Assembly: GCF_023101765.2 (NCBI RefSeq)
Contig: NC_064218.1
Location: 6,572,001 to 6,636,000 of the forward strand
Origin: Spodoptera frugiperda
Lineage: Eukaryota > Arthropoda > Insecta > Lepidoptera > Noctuidae
Reading direction: 5' to 3'
Length of the DNA stretch: 64,000 nucleotides
The notes under the pieces were generated by a model. It was not told the DNA's origin and searched no databases. It worked only from the letters and a program-made list of their open reading frames with translations. Position numbers and translations under genes: made by a program. Shown piece by piece: positions 24,298 to 37,270 of the stretch (positions within the stretch are counted from its first letter, which is position 1; every line of letters begins with the position of its first letter).

Positions 24298-25004
24298 ACC
24301 CATATACATCAGAAGGGCTGGTGAATACAGATTGAATAGAATCTCTACACGAAGTTTCAGCTTAAAATACGATTTAAAAAAATGTACCAAATACTTGGTA
24401 TCCCATGGTTCTTGATTTTAAATCGTACAAACATGTCACAACACTACAGGGGCTCTCGCTAATTTTACGAAACATATCTTATGTCAATCTGATCGCCTAG
24501 TACCTGTCTACCTAATTTTGAATCACGCGGCGGCGCGATTTGAAAAATTCATAACTTGGTACCATGAAAACATGAGTTTAAAAACCCTTACCGTATCGTT
24601 TGTTATATTATCTAGAAACTGTGCAATTGATATATATACCCACCCGCTTTATGTTACAGGTTGTATACGAGAGGTTAAAAATGTTCAAACACAAAAAACC
24701 TGGTAAGTACTTTTACTTCCTAAAATATTTGTTATTCCAAATTGACGCACATGGAACATGTTCACCCTTCACAGTGATATCACTATTTAAATATACCTTA
24801 GTGATAAGATAACCTGTGGAAGTGACTACAAACATGTAGGCCCTCGACCCGCAAATAATGCTTATTTGGTAACATATAAAACAGCTGTGGTTTCCCACAC
24901 TGACTTACAAACATACGTTAAGTGGGAGGAATTTGAAACCAGAAATAAATGTGGAAGAACTTAGTAGAAATATTGTACTAATAAGCCTGAAGAGTTTGTT
25001 TGTT

Positions 25005-25125
25005 TTAGCTAAACTGCGGAACTACTGGTTCAAATTAAATTATTATTTTTGTGTTGGATAGCCCATTTATCGAGGACTATATAGGCTATAACATCACGTT
25101 ACGATCAATAGGAGCCGAGTAACGG
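25005..25125 (+). repeat. Family P fragment
   Basis: AAACTGCGGAACTACTGGTT, GTGTTGGATAGCCCATTTAT and CAATAGGAGCCGAGTAA. Confidence 0.7.
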
Positions 25126-25303
25126 GTGAAACCATATGAAAGTAACTAGTTACTTTCCTAAATCGAGAGTGTTAGTTATCTTTAAATGACTAAGCACGCC
25201 TTGTTCAACAACAAATTGTCACATTACCATGACGAATTCAGATGGCAGATTCTTTTTCAAATTAGTTTCCGTTGCGCAATTTCGGAAAAGTAATTGCGAC
25301 TCT

Positions 25304-25444
25304 GCACCCTTAGTACAAGTTTGCTTTACGTTTAAAGTAATCGTCGCTCCGATTGGTTGGTTTCTTCGAGCCGGCCAATCAGAGCGCCGATCGCGCTCTT
25401 GTTTTGATTACTTTAAACGTAAAGCTGATTCATACTAAGGGTAC
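25304..25444. mobile_element. Family B palindromic MITE
   Basis: GCACCCTTAGTACAAGTTTG to GATTCATACTAAGGGTAC. GATTACTTTAAACGTAAAGC mirrors the left arm. Confidence 0.85.
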
Positions 25445-25927
25445 AGATCACGATTTTCGTCAATAAAGTGGACAGGAACAAGCAATCATCGACGTCGTCG
25501 CACGGTCTTTAAATGCCGAGTCATTTCATTAGTTCCCGTTCTAACTGAGTTGCTTCCATAAAAACTTTACAACAATACGTTTACTATACTACGTTCGACG
25601 CAGTTGATTCTACGGATATTCGCATGTTAGTACGGACTTTTTATAGTTCATCAATGTCTGATTCTAAACATAGGCTTCCGGCGACTGATTCAAGGGAAGT
25701 CAATGTCACACTCTCGTAAAGCGAACGTTTGTAATTCTATGCTGATGCTGACAGTTTAGTTTACACTTCTAGGTTTACTTTTCCAACTAGATAGTGGGTG
25801 GAAGTTAAGAACATATGGTTGTTCTCATATCAAATTGTATCGTGAATTCTTTGTCAAAATATTTTGACAGATTTTAGGTAATTAATAATTTAACTAAAAA
25901 TCTGATAAAAAATAATGTCATAGATCT

Positions 25928-26050
25928 TCATCATCATGATGAAGAGTCCCTCTGTGACTCGAAATTAGTAGAGCTTTTCTCCATTAATTTACGTGAGTAA
26001 ACCGTGATTTTTAGTTAATTAAGTATGTCTCACGATAGTTATTATAAAAA
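25928..26050 (+). repeat. Family E element, compact copy
   Basis: GATGAAGAGTCCCTCTGTGA to GTCTCACGATAGTTATTATA. Confidence 0.75.
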
Positions 26051-27669
26051 TGTACATAATTAATTTTATCACAACTCTAGTATTGCTATGATCATCGTAA
26101 TGTTCCAAATATCGTTAGCACTTGATGTTACTTTAATGTATTCGATCCAGTTATTTAACTGTCAGATTTGAGCATAACTGTTTTGTTTAACAGTTCTCAG
26201 TAAGGTTATAGGTTAAAGTCATGCTACGGTAATTAGGAACAAAGCACCCATCAATCCGTAGTAGTAACATCAGTAGAAAGTAAATAGAGTAGTTCAGTTA
26301 CTTGGCTATTATTTAAATCATCAAATACCTCAGGTATGCCTGCGGGTACGCACGCTCTTTGCCTTAGGGCTTAAGCTGTCATAGTAAGAATAAGAACCAG
26401 TTGATGTTGTATACTGCCAATAAATTACTAGTAGATGAAACAGACAGGCGAGTTGAACACAATACATTAATTATAACACCTCAAAACATTATTCCAATTA
26501 ACATTCTAACACAAATCGCTTTAGGGCTTTACTCAACCAATTTATCTATCATGCACGTGGTTCCAATAGGTAGGTGTATTCTATACGAAACTAGGAAACC
26601 AAAGCTATGTGTATAACATATTATTATTGACAGTAAAATTATTTTACACTTCGCTAAAAGCAATCGTTCTATTTCACTCGATAATATGTTTTCCATCGAA
26701 TAAATCGATTCAATTAGTAGCTGACTCAGTAAAACTCGTTAGACTTAATCGAAACGGTTCATCGTTCGATCTTCCAGATACTAATCATTACATTATGATG
26801 TGGAATTAGCTGAATAACGTAATCAAGCCGCGGGCGTCGCCTGCAGACTACAATGTATCCATACATGAAACGATAGGAGGGTGACTATGGACATTTTTAT
26901 TATAGAACACACATAAGAAGCCATACTAATCTATTTTTACGATATCAGTATTGCAGAATGCTTGTACATCAACTTGTTAGCAATATTCGTTATTCATTTT
27001 ATTGTTATTATTATGGTTGGGTTATTTGGGCCAGACTACTGGGGTCTGGCATGGTTCATAATGGTTATTGATTAACCAACCATTACCATAACGTAAATTG
27101 TGTTGTGTTGGTCCCATTACTGCATTGTTATAGGGGCGAGCTTATTGTCTAACATGCTTCGATCAGGAAGGCAATCAAACTTGAATATGATAGTTTTTTA
27201 TATGATGAAAGAGTCAAAATTCTTTACAATGTACAAATGAATATCATAAATACTGAAACTAACATCAATGACGACAATATTGCAAAGCTTCTTGTTTACT
27301 TAATTTTGAAAATGATGCAAGCAAGCGAATCTCGAAGTAAGACTTTAAGAGTACATTAATCTGGCGTGGAAAATATATCAGATAAAGTTAGGTTGATAAG
27401 ATTGAAAATAGTGTGACAAGGTATAAAATATGTCCTAAATATCTTCAGACTAGGTCATCAACCTGTCAAGGTTGATAGAAATAAGATTAGAAGACATAGT
27501 GGCTAAAATGAGATATCGTTAAATGGAGTGGATGAAAATATAGCAAAAAAACAAATAAATTCTGAAAGAGATGGAAAGTCTGAATTCGTAACTGACCTAT
27601 CTAATAAAGAAGCATCGTGGGCCATGAAGATAGTAAAAGTAGATGCTATAAAATTGTGTTAAAAATATA

Positions 27670-27957
27670 CTAAATGTCAACACAATTTGTAAAATCCGAT
27701 TTGATAATAGTTATTTTAAAAGCGCAAACGTAGATTGCTGCAAGCAGTGCCAAGAAAATTGAATTAATTGTTAGACAATTAAAACATCTAGCACCTACTA
27801 CAGACATAATACCTAGAAATTGAGTTAAAGTGCTTGAATCATTAACTAGGTATTCCAGGTCGTGTAGAAATCTAGGGCATAAAACTATTACTAACACAGG
27901 ATTGCCAATGACACTGACTGCTGTATTGAGGGAACACATAGTTTGGCAAGCATCCAA
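27670..27957 (-). other. 95-codon hydrophobic open frame, unassigned
   Basis: Two hydrophobic stretches (SVIGNPVLVIVLCPRFL and SIFLALLAAIYVCAF) are vaguely reminiscent of a chemoreceptor end. Neighbouring frames on the same strand are full of stops, so at best this is a relic. Confidence 0.12.
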
Positions 27958-29019
27958 GGTCTCTGATTGTGAGGGACTCCACGTCGGAAGATACTCTTGG
28001 AATTATCTATCTTACGCATAATTTACACTACGTCATTAATTTGGTCGTAAAATAGTTTTTGAAGATTCTTTAATGTTCTTTCATCTTTATTGTAGTAAAG
28101 TCATTGGTAGTAAAGTGGTTTCTTTATAATGATTTGATCATTTGTTGTATTAAGTTTAAAGATCGGCTTTCGTTTAATGCCTCAGATGATTAGCAGAACT
28201 ACAATCCAGAAGCTATTAACTAAATGTTTAAAATTGTTGAAGCGGGCCATGCAACAATACTAGATAAAATTATTCCAAGCGAAAAATCTTTGACACTGCT
28301 GAAAAGAAATGTGACTGCGATATATTGTTCTGTAGTGCCAAGTGCCAACTATTACAAAGCACGAAACTTCTCTAGGGATCGATACGTACGAACGATACGA
28401 TCTGTCAGATAGAAATAAAACACATGGGCTATGGGGAATAGAAATGGAAGACTAAAATCTTTCCCCAACGGAAAGCGAAGAGTAAAAGAGATCCATCTTG
28501 TTTTTTCTGCATGTGGGGTGTTGCGGAAGCCTTCAATTGATGGTGTTAGCATTACTAGGAGAAATTGAAAATGAAACTTATTAATATTAGGATTAGGATT
28601 TAAATTTGCTCCGCATGCGAATATTTAATACGAAGATACAATTATGTATAGTGTGTGAGGCCGTACTTAGTCAAATAAAATGTATTTTAACTTAACGCAG
28701 AAAAAATCTTTATTATATTAGTTAGTTCGTTAAAATATTTTAAGTAACCTACTTTCTAGTTACTGTTTCAGATGCGTGATCTAGAAAATTCTGGTTCTAG
28801 TACTAAAATAAAGCTAGACAATTTATTTCTACCGGCTTTCCAACAAACAATTTAACACAAATATTATGAATTCAACTCTATCGCTTTCTATGTATAGATT
28901 GCTACTTCCAAAAAAATATTGCAAGGAAATAATAATGTATCTATAAAGCTGTGAAGGATATGGGTAGTTCAAACTAAGCTTTTTGGGCTCATAAATCTAT
29001 TTAGGTTTCTTCCTATTTA

Positions 29020-29160
29020 CCGCTGCATTCAGAAACATTTGATTGTTACTTAGCCACTGATCAAATGTTAAGGACTAAGGACTGCCTTAGCAATCGTTTC
29101 CAGAACAAAATCGACACTAAGGAATAGTTCAAATTATCATTAAATGTCTCTGAGTGCGGC
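29020..29160. mobile_element. Family D palindromic MITE
   Basis: CCGCTGCATTCAGAAACATT to AAATGTCTCTGAGTGCGGC. It contains extra ACTAAGGACTGCC sequence in the core. Confidence 0.75.
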
Positions 29161-29777
29161 AATTAGTGTTCGAGACCTAACGAAGATGATGGAGGATTTA
29201 AATGAGTATTTAACCATTTTAACAGTCAATACAATAAAAGGTTAGATTTTGGATACTATGTTTCAAAGAGAGTACTACAAACCGGAAGTGTTACGAAGTT
29301 TTACGAAACATGACGATGACATGATTACCAGTTTCGTGCCATCTCGGTGTCTACCGCAATTCGGCCATTCTTGTTACCGCACCTTGTGGTTTGTGAAGTA
29401 ACTAACGTATGTTTATCGTGTATGAGTACATTATGTACAATGACACATGTTTCTGTGCTAAACATAAAGGAAAATAAACAGTGCGGCACGAAGGCGTTGG
29501 CGCCGCCACGGATTTTATGCAGGAGTTTCTGTAAATAGTTTACTAAGTATTATTGTTGTATAATAATTTCTATTCTGTATCATTTGCATGCTCTGTTTTC
29601 TTTGTAGGTATCACCTACTTAAGGTCTTTGATCTAGTAGGCACCTAGTCACAAGACAAGTATAGCTAAACCAAGGATCTTAGTCCTCTCGACAATTGGCT
29701 TTATCGAAAAGTCAATGTTAGGCTTGACCATGAGTTTTGACGAAAATTCTCAAAAGCCGAAAGCTTTGACTAAACAG

Positions 29778-29940
29778 GGGCTTTAGTTCGAGTTTGCTTT
29801 ACGTTTAACGAGATCGAATCGATCGAGTTCGGCGCTCTGATTGGTGGGTTCTTTGGTGTCGGCCAATAAGAGTTCCGGACGCGCTCTCGATTCGATTTCG
29901 TTTAACGTAAGTACATATAGCAAATTCGTACTAAAGGTAC
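29778..29940. mobile_element. Family B palindromic MITE
   Basis: GGGCTTTAGTTCGAGTTTGC to CAAATTCGTACTAAAGGTAC. The left end is mutated and the inner arms GGCGCTCTGATTGG and CGGCCAATAAGAG are retained. Confidence 0.8.
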
Positions 29941-30520
29941 AGTATCATGTCCGTAGTAGGTATAAGGTATACCATACTTAGTTCTAAGTTTGAAGTGCTC
30001 ATCAATAATTAAAGACAATTGCATTAGAACTTTAGTATTCAATGTTCCAAGAATAGTTTACGAAGGTAAATTGTACGGCCATTTAAATACTTTGTAGGTT
30101 TCCTTGAAACTAAATTATGGTGTTTAAAGGGGCATATTTGATGAGTTAACTATATCAAACAGAAATAGTATCATAGTAATTTTATTTTTCAATGTGTGTT
30201 AAAAGTTTGATTAGTACCTATAACGTTTTTTTTATTTACACTTTATGTACATTATACAAAGGAGGACTTAATGCCAATTTGGCATTCTCTACCAGTCAAC
30301 AGTTTTTTAGCTCTATTATCATCATGATTCCTTAGTATGACTTTACATTACGTTTAAAAATTTAGTAACTAATAATAATTAAAACGAGAGAAAGCAGATC
30401 TTATATCGATAACAAAGTTGCTTTTCATGAGAAAATGATAAAGAAAATGTGGTATAAAAGATACCATCTTTTATAAAGTCGATTTGTTTGAAGATGAGTG
30501 CATAGAATAAAATTGAACAG

Positions 30521-30640
30521 ACCTAGTACGAGTTTATTTAACGAAATTGAAACGAGTTGGTTTATTCGAGCCGGCCAATCAGAGCGCTAAACACACTCTT
30601 GCTTCGATTAGGTACTATAAACGTAAATCAAATTCAGTAC
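30521..30640. mobile_element. Family B palindromic MITE, degraded
   Basis: CCTAGTACGAGTTTATTTAA at the left and AATCAAATTCAGTAC at the right, with one central CGGCCAATCAGAGCGC arm; the other inner arm is lost. Confidence 0.7.
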
Positions 30641-31305
30641 AGTATAAACAGTTGTTGTAATTGATTAAAAAATAAAAAATCTCATTACTAAAGTCTATAG
30701 AGGAGATTGAACTCCCAAGTATTTCATACCTAATTACAAACATCCGTTTTGGACGAAACAGTTCGCTTTATCTATTTTTTGTGTGCAAATATGAACTTTA
30801 ATACCAACTAACTAGACGTTATAATGCATTAAATTATAGTTGTTAAAAGACAAGTTATTTTAAAAGGGACATATAATTTTGATGGGGCTAGTTTCATTGT
30901 TCATATGAGTTGTCAGTTAGGCAATCATATGTCACCATTTGGCTATGTACCTATGAATGTGATCTTTGAACTCGCTATATTACTGCGGCCGCGGCTAATA
31001 TTGTTGTAGTCATTTCATCATCTTTGAGGCTCTAAACCTAGATTTCAGGTATGTTTTTCCCTTAACACTACGAACAAAGTTGAGAAATAGTGTCTTTATT
31101 TATAGTTACTATTAGGTACCAGTTATTGTTTTTTTGGTTTTGACTAACTTTAATATGTTTGTGTTTTTTAAATGTAGCCACTATAGATTGAAATCATTTA
31201 TAACTAATAGTTCACTGTTAATATTCTAAGGTTAATAACTTTTTGACTATACATATACATATACTAATGTTTATTAGTTAGTGTATTTTTTATATGATTT
31301 AAGTC

Positions 31306-31548
31306 TGTAAACGAGCTTACGGATTACCTGATGGTAAGCAATCGCCACCGTCTATGGACACCTGTAACATCAGAGGCGTTTCCGGCCTTTTGGGGGTTAG
31401 GAATTTAAAGGTTGTTGAAAAATCGAGAATTGGGAAGGGGAGATATCAGGCGATGAACTCACTCATACAACGAAGCACAACGCAAGCGTTGTTTCACGTC
31501 GGTTTTCTGTGAGGCTTGTGCCGAAGCATGGCTCTCCCACACTAATGT
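31306..31548 (-). mobile_element. Family C retroposon, nearly full
   Basis: AAACGAGCTTACGGATTACC through AACGCAAGCGTTGTTTCACG to GAAGCATGGCTCTCCCACAC on the plus strand, with internal losses. Confidence 0.8.
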
Positions 31549-31593
31549 GGTATCTACCTAATGATATAAATTTAACGTAAAGGAACGTTATCT

Positions 31594-31890
31594 TTACGTA
31601 AATAATAGTTTAGTTAGCAATAACAACCATGGACTACGACAATAACGATCCTTATAAACATCAAAAATAAGAACGCTTTCAAAATTTCCCCATTCTTTAT
31701 TTTCCACGCACAAAACAAGATCCACCAATGGAAAAAGGGTGGCAATACAAAAATCTTTTACAAAACTATTTTCCTCATATCGTGGGAACCGTGGCAGCCA
31801 CAAACAGCCTATCGATACCAAACCACTCACAACCGTAACAAGATAATACAAATATTTGTCTCCTACACTAATCGAGTATTCCATAATCAT
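31594..31890 (-). other. 98-codon hydrophobic open frame, unassigned
   Basis: ATG at 31890 to TAA at 31594. It has an early hydrophobic stretch (YYLVTVVSGLVSIGCLWL) and a charged middle. Family C lies immediately downstream. No splice context or family was recognised, and a chance frame is quite possible. Confidence 0.15.
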
Positions 31891-32135
31891 ATTTCAAAGA
31901 TTATTCCTTCTTTCCTTTTGTCCGCAAATATAGTCCTTATTACCTCCTTCCTATGTATTCAGATACCATGAATCCAATTAGTTCCTAGCTTAGTTGCTCG
32001 CGTAACGTTCTAGTAAATGCTAACACTGTACTGAGGCTTCACGCTAATTTTACATTCCATACAATGCCAACATAGACCACAGCTATTCATGTAGTAAGTA
32101 TTAGGTATTGTCTTGTTGGCTCGATAACAATGAGT

Positions 32136-32423
<288 letters not shown>

Positions 32424-32867
32424 TAGATGAATTTGTAAAAAAGGTGTTACTGAGCTGTTTTACGGAATATTTCAAAAAATCTAAGAAACCTGTAACATTT
32501 TTATCCCCGTTATAAGTTATCCTGCTCGAGTAATAAGCGTGAGACTTTTTGCTCGATCATCTAAACAGTAAACACTAAACCAAGGAAACAGTCTACTTTC
32601 AGATCCTGTGTTTGTTTACTTAAACATTGCTACAACAAAATTAATTGACTGACGGTCTACACGCTTTTTGTAAACTAACTATCTATGTTTGCAAGTTTCC
32701 CACGGCGTCATGTTTTCTCTCTGTTTATCCGTCTTGTACGTAGTCATTAGGTTTCAAAACTAGTCTATTCTCACTAGCAGTTGCAACCTTGGGTGTTTAT
32801 TTTGATTTGGCAGTTGCATTTGTTTCATTAACTGTAAATTAGGTACTTGTTTAAGTGTTTGACTCGT

Positions 32868-32952
32868 ACCAACTAAAAACTACCCCGTTCCTATTCCTGC
32901 TTTTCGAGCCGGAGCAGCCCCGGATCGGGTGTCAGCCTTACTGAGCCCCATC
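32868..32952 (-). mobile_element. Family A LINE tail fragment
   Basis: ACCAACTAAAAACTACCCCG, CTTTTCGAGCCGGAGC and GAGCCCCATC on the plus strand. Another common repeat fragment follows to about 33010 (CCTGTCTCCCAAGGGAGTAG). Confidence 0.65.
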
Positions 32953-33443
32953 AGTGAGTGGATATGGCAGATAACCTCACGCCTGTCTCCCAAGGGAGTA
33001 GGCAGAGATAATGTAACGCCAATCGCTATACAAATCTTACATACCTCATTCACTCACAGTCGTAAGTCTTTTCACGCATGCTCGTCGGTTAAGGGTACTT
33101 TTAATTTACTTTATAACCACGGTAGATACTTACATAGGTACATAATATTATGTTAATAACTCATAAAGCCAAAAAACGTTACAATAGGTACATTATTAAT
33201 ATAATTAGTTAGTCGACAATAATAATGTCAATAATGAGCTCCACAAACCATAATTAATAGCTCATCACGATAATGAACTCACATTTGCAAATCCGATAGC
33301 GAAACTGACTATGAAGTATGATTGTAATTTGTAATCATTTAACACAGCATCATTCAATATATCAAATTGCATTGTATTGTATGTACCTATGCATCGGTAT
33401 TATTATTAAAAATATGGTTATATTATTGTTAGTGGCTCTATAC

Positions 33444-33492
33444 AAATTATTCTTTTCAACAGAAAAGTCTACTTTGTTGAAAAGAATAATTT
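33444..33492. other. Perfect 18-bp hairpin
   Basis: AAATTATTCTTTTCAACA (33444-33461) is the exact complement of 33475-33492 across a 13-base loop. No repeat family was recognised around it; a small RNA precursor or a MITE remnant are both possible. Confidence 0.6.
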
Positions 33493-33569
33493 CAGGTGTC
33501 ATGAAGAGATAATAAGATTTGTTTTTAAGATACAAAATTATATTTATTGATAACTACCTATTCCCACGC

Positions 33570-33712
33570 GATTTCGACTTTGCTCGGCTCCTATTGATTG
33601 TAGCGATTTATGGTCTATAGCCATTCTCGAGAAATGGACTATCCAACACAAAAAGAATTATCCAATTCGGACCAGTATTTCCGGAGTTAAGCGCGTTCAA
33701 ACAAACAAACTA
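33570..33712 (-). repeat. Family P fragment
   Basis: CTCGGCTCCTATTGATTG and AAATGGACTATCCAACACAA, the reverse of the 25.0-kb copy. Confidence 0.7.
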
Positions 33713-34636
33713 TTCAGCTTTCTAAATTAGTAAGTACCTAAATAGTTATGTACCAAAATCAATATTTACGTCATGGTTTTTGTACGATTATTATTAACTA
33801 ATGCGTAGGTTTTGTTATTATTAATTACTGAGCCTTATCATATCGGGAATAAAATCAATACACCACCGCTATTAATTAAAACGTACATGTATAGCTATTA
33901 TTATATTAATGAAAGATCTGTGTCCGATTCGAAACCGAAACCTTTACTCCTTTTTTTATTCAACAATACCTCTTCGCGACCTGTGGAACAATAGGGCAGT
34001 CCAATTATGTCTGCGTGAATAATCGAAATTTCGGAAAACCCCACGATCGGCGATGAATTAGAATATTTTCGTATGCTTGTTTACAGGTGAGTGCAGGGCC
34101 GGACTTGGCCGCGAGGGTCTAAACGAGACCGATACGACAACCGGGATCGATACGATAAAAGCCTCCCTATTTATAGAGGATTTGTCGAAAATATAGGGAT
34201 AGCAGTTCACCAAAAATTTTACAGACGCAGTTACCTTTTCCTTGGGGTCAGGTTGCAGTTTATTATGTCCGTTCATTTTTGAAAACATTTTTTTTATGAC
34301 CCCTTTCGATTGAGGCTCATGTAAGATACAGTCGCGGATCTATCTGGCTCGCAATAACAAGCCTGATAAAGCTACGCCGACAATAGCAGGCTATAAAAAT
34401 AACTATTCTTAGCTAGTTATATTTCAGAAGTCCACGACAAATTGTCTAAGAATCAATCACTATCACTCAATCTGTATCGAAGTATCGAACTTATGTAAGT
34501 AGATAGAAGAGATTACCCATCTGTGACAGTTCGTCTAACTTCGTTCAAGATGACTCATAGCTCTTTGTTATTACTTATTAGTTAATAGGCTCGTGTTCTT
34601 GAAGCTTGTATAGTTAGAGTAATAATTATATGTGTA

Positions 34637-34947
34637 AGTGTGGGAGAGCCATGCTTCGGCACGAATGGGCCGGCTCGACCGGAGTGATACCACGGCCTTG
34701 CAGAATACCGGCGTGAAAAAGCGCTTGGGTTGTGATTCGTTGTGTGAGTGAGGTTACCGGAGTCCAATTAAATCCTTCCCAAATTTCTCAATCCCCGATT
34801 CCCCAGCAACCCTTAAATTCCTAACCCCCAAAAGGCCGGCAACGTAATTGTAACGCCTCTAGTGTTTCGGGTGTCTATGGGTGGCAGCGATTGCTTACCA
34901 TAAAGTGATCCGTCTGCTCGTTTACCGGCTTATACCATAAAAAATAG
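34637..34947 (+). mobile_element. Family C retroposon, longest copy
   Basis: Runs from GTGTGGGAGAGCCATGCTTC through GCCGGCTCGACCGGAGTGAT and AAGGCCGGCAACG to the tail CGGCTTATACCATAAAAAA. The oligo(A) end marks its sense. Confidence 0.85.
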
Positions 34948-35531
34948 CATTTAGTAAGTGTTGTTTTATTTTTAAGTTTTTAAAAAGAGAGCGAAATTGC
35001 AACTGCCGAATAACTAAGGGGTCTCGGTTTTAGTCATTTGGATGGAGATATTATTAGATATGTTTATTTTATATGGGTGACGTTTGTCTTCAATCAATTC
35101 AGTTAAATATAGTCTGCTAGAACAAAAGCAAGCTGTTGAAAACAAGGAAAAACTAATTGTTTATCTATTAATTTGTTTTATTTTAGTTACATAATTTTAG
35201 CTGACTATAACTATTTATTTTTCCTCATTACTATTATTGTTTTTGTCTTTGGGATTATAAATTAACTAACTATTATAAATTCAATTAGTTAGGTGGCCTA
35301 GTGGTGGAGATAGAACTGCTAAGTACTAAAGAAATAAATAAAGAAAAGTAGGTATGGTTAGTGAAGTATCTTTTTAAAAAGAAGTCGTCTTGCATTTATG
35401 TAATGATGTTTATGTCTTCAAAACAGGGGGCTAGCGAGTAATAATAATAAGTAGAGGTACATAGTACATAATGAGAATACTTTTTCTAATTTTGTAACTA
35501 GATCACTATATTCATTTATTATTATAACCCC

Positions 35532-35612
35532 GTTTTTTTTTTTGCATTTAGTGGGTCAACGTTTGGCCGCTATCTCACCTGATGGTAAGTGATGATGCGG
35601 CCTACGGTGGAT
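35532..35612 (+). repeat. Family N fragment
   Basis: CAACGTTTGGCCGCTATCTC, CCTGATGGTAAGTGATGATG and CGGCCTACGGTGG; shared with 63603-63682. Confidence 0.7.
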
Positions 35613-36073
35613 TATAAGGCACGTCAACAGAATAAACACCAAAATTAAAGAAAGACAAGATGAAGACACAAGATCATGTGCTTATGCCAATTATAGACAA
35701 TAATATAATTATATTCTTAAAAAGATTCATCTGCGGTGCTCCACAAGAAACAAACGCGTGTATAATGAGGACGGTTACGATTACGACGCATTACATACAA
35801 CTTGACAAAAGTTACCGGTTTTCATAATTTATTCTGCCTACTAAACATAAGTTACGCAATTATTTGCTGATAGGAATTTTATTCTAAATCTGAACATAAT
35901 AATCAATAATGGTTTACGTAACACTAATTTAAATATTGTATTTGAATTGACAGAAGAGGAGAGTTTTAGGTAACAATGATGAATTGTTTCGATATTACCT
36001 AATACTGAAACAATTAGGTAATGCCTAGGTATTTCTTAAGTAATCAATAAATAAACATAGACATATTTCTGAT

Positions 36074-36207
36074 GATCCGGAGCTGCGGACTACCTAGCGG
36101 ATTTACCGGGGCCCCCGCTCGAAAAGCAGGAGAAGGAACGGGGTGGTTTTTAGTCAGTAAGAGTCAAGGCGGGAGAAATCATTGGATGATTTTCCCCCCT
36201 AAAAAAA
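36074..36207 (+). mobile_element. Family A LINE tail with 14-bp target duplication
   Basis: A 5'-truncated copy ending CCCCCCTAAAAAAA lies between two perfect GACATATTTCTGAT repeats (36060-36073 and 36208-36221). Variable 5' ends, a constant A-rich 3' end and flanking duplications define retroposition by a non-LTR machinery. Confidence 0.9.
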
Positions 36208-36600
36208 GACATATTTCTGATAAATGGTAGAATCCTTGTTTGCAACTATGGTTTCTTTTTTATTTTAAACAGTTTTATTTACCTTGACCTGTTTGTTTGT
36301 TTGGGTCAAATTTAATAGTTGAAGGTTCTTTTCTTTCTTGACTACAGATCAATCTGATTTTTGGTACACACTCTTATTCTTGATGGCCATACACATTAAA
36401 ACCTAACAAATATTAAAACATGACAAATATTTTTAATGTTTATTACTTGATTTATGAAAAAATTTAAAGACTTTTAACAGCCAGTAATAACTTTGTTAAT
36501 GCTTAGGTGATAAACCTACTTAAAATAGTCTAGATAGCTAAAGGTATGCACGCAAAAATATTTGAATGATAAGGAGTGTCATACTTTTCATAAAAACGTT

Positions 36601-36771
36601 ACTCCACACTAGGATTTTTTTCCTGTGTCGTGGGTACGTTTACAAATATACAAGTTCACATACACATGACACCCAGACCCGAAACAACAATTTATGGATT
36701 ACACAGAGTTGTTCCGTGTGTGAATCGAACCAGCCGCCGGACCTGCAGCCGGTCACCGCGCCAACCGTGCA
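36601..36771 (-). mobile_element. SINE G (tRNA-derived)
   Basis: The same body in reverse: CCACACTAGGATTTTTTTCC, GACACCCAGACCCGAAACAA and a diverged B box (TGAATCGAACCAGCC). Confidence 0.8.
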
Positions 36772-37147
36772 GTCATACTCAATATAACCAACGACTTTCA
36801 AATAATTTTCTATGAGATAAAACGTTTATTCATTAATCTTACATTTAGAATAGCGGTTATATTTAAATTTAATTTTGCAATGTTACCACAAATAAAAAAC
36901 AAAGGTTAGATGAGTAGGAAACAATTCTATTTGATGATCGACCTTGACATGTTTTTAAGTGTCTCTAACTTTTTACATCCGTCGATTTAATGATTTGTTT
37001 TGACTATAAATAATAGTGGGCGCAATGTTGCATACGATTTAATTTCTAGCACATTCTGAAAGGTTAGCAACTGCCTATTTGACGACACGTGTTGACCTCG
37101 TCCAAATATTATCCTATAAAGGTTTCGCTAACATTTATTTTATTCAT

Positions 37148-37270
37148 AACTAGCTGTTACCCGCGGCTCCGCCCGAGTGTTGGTCAAATTGTATAAAAGA
37201 GCGTTCAAATCCTTTGAGTAATTTTGGAGTTATGACGTACCAGACAGAAAGACAGACAAAAAACCCAAAT
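37148..37270 (+). repeat. Family P-like fragment
   Basis: AACTAGCTGTTACCCGCGGC, AGTAATTTTGGAGTTATGAC and ACAGAAAGACAGACAAA, a common moth LINE-tail motif set. Confidence 0.6.

Larger units (their letters stand above)
20057..29777. other. Repeat-rich stretch without supported genes
   Basis: It contains families A, B, D, E, I, J and P as listed. Open frames at 23727-24106, 24518-24898, 26401-26809 and 28224-28552 are short, AT-driven and without splice context. Confidence 0.5.

Noticed and set aside
28224..28552. Chemoreceptor gene around 27.6-28.6 kb
   Set aside because: Hydrophobic stretches suggested a receptor, but adjacent minus-strand frames contain many stops and no exon chain could be built.
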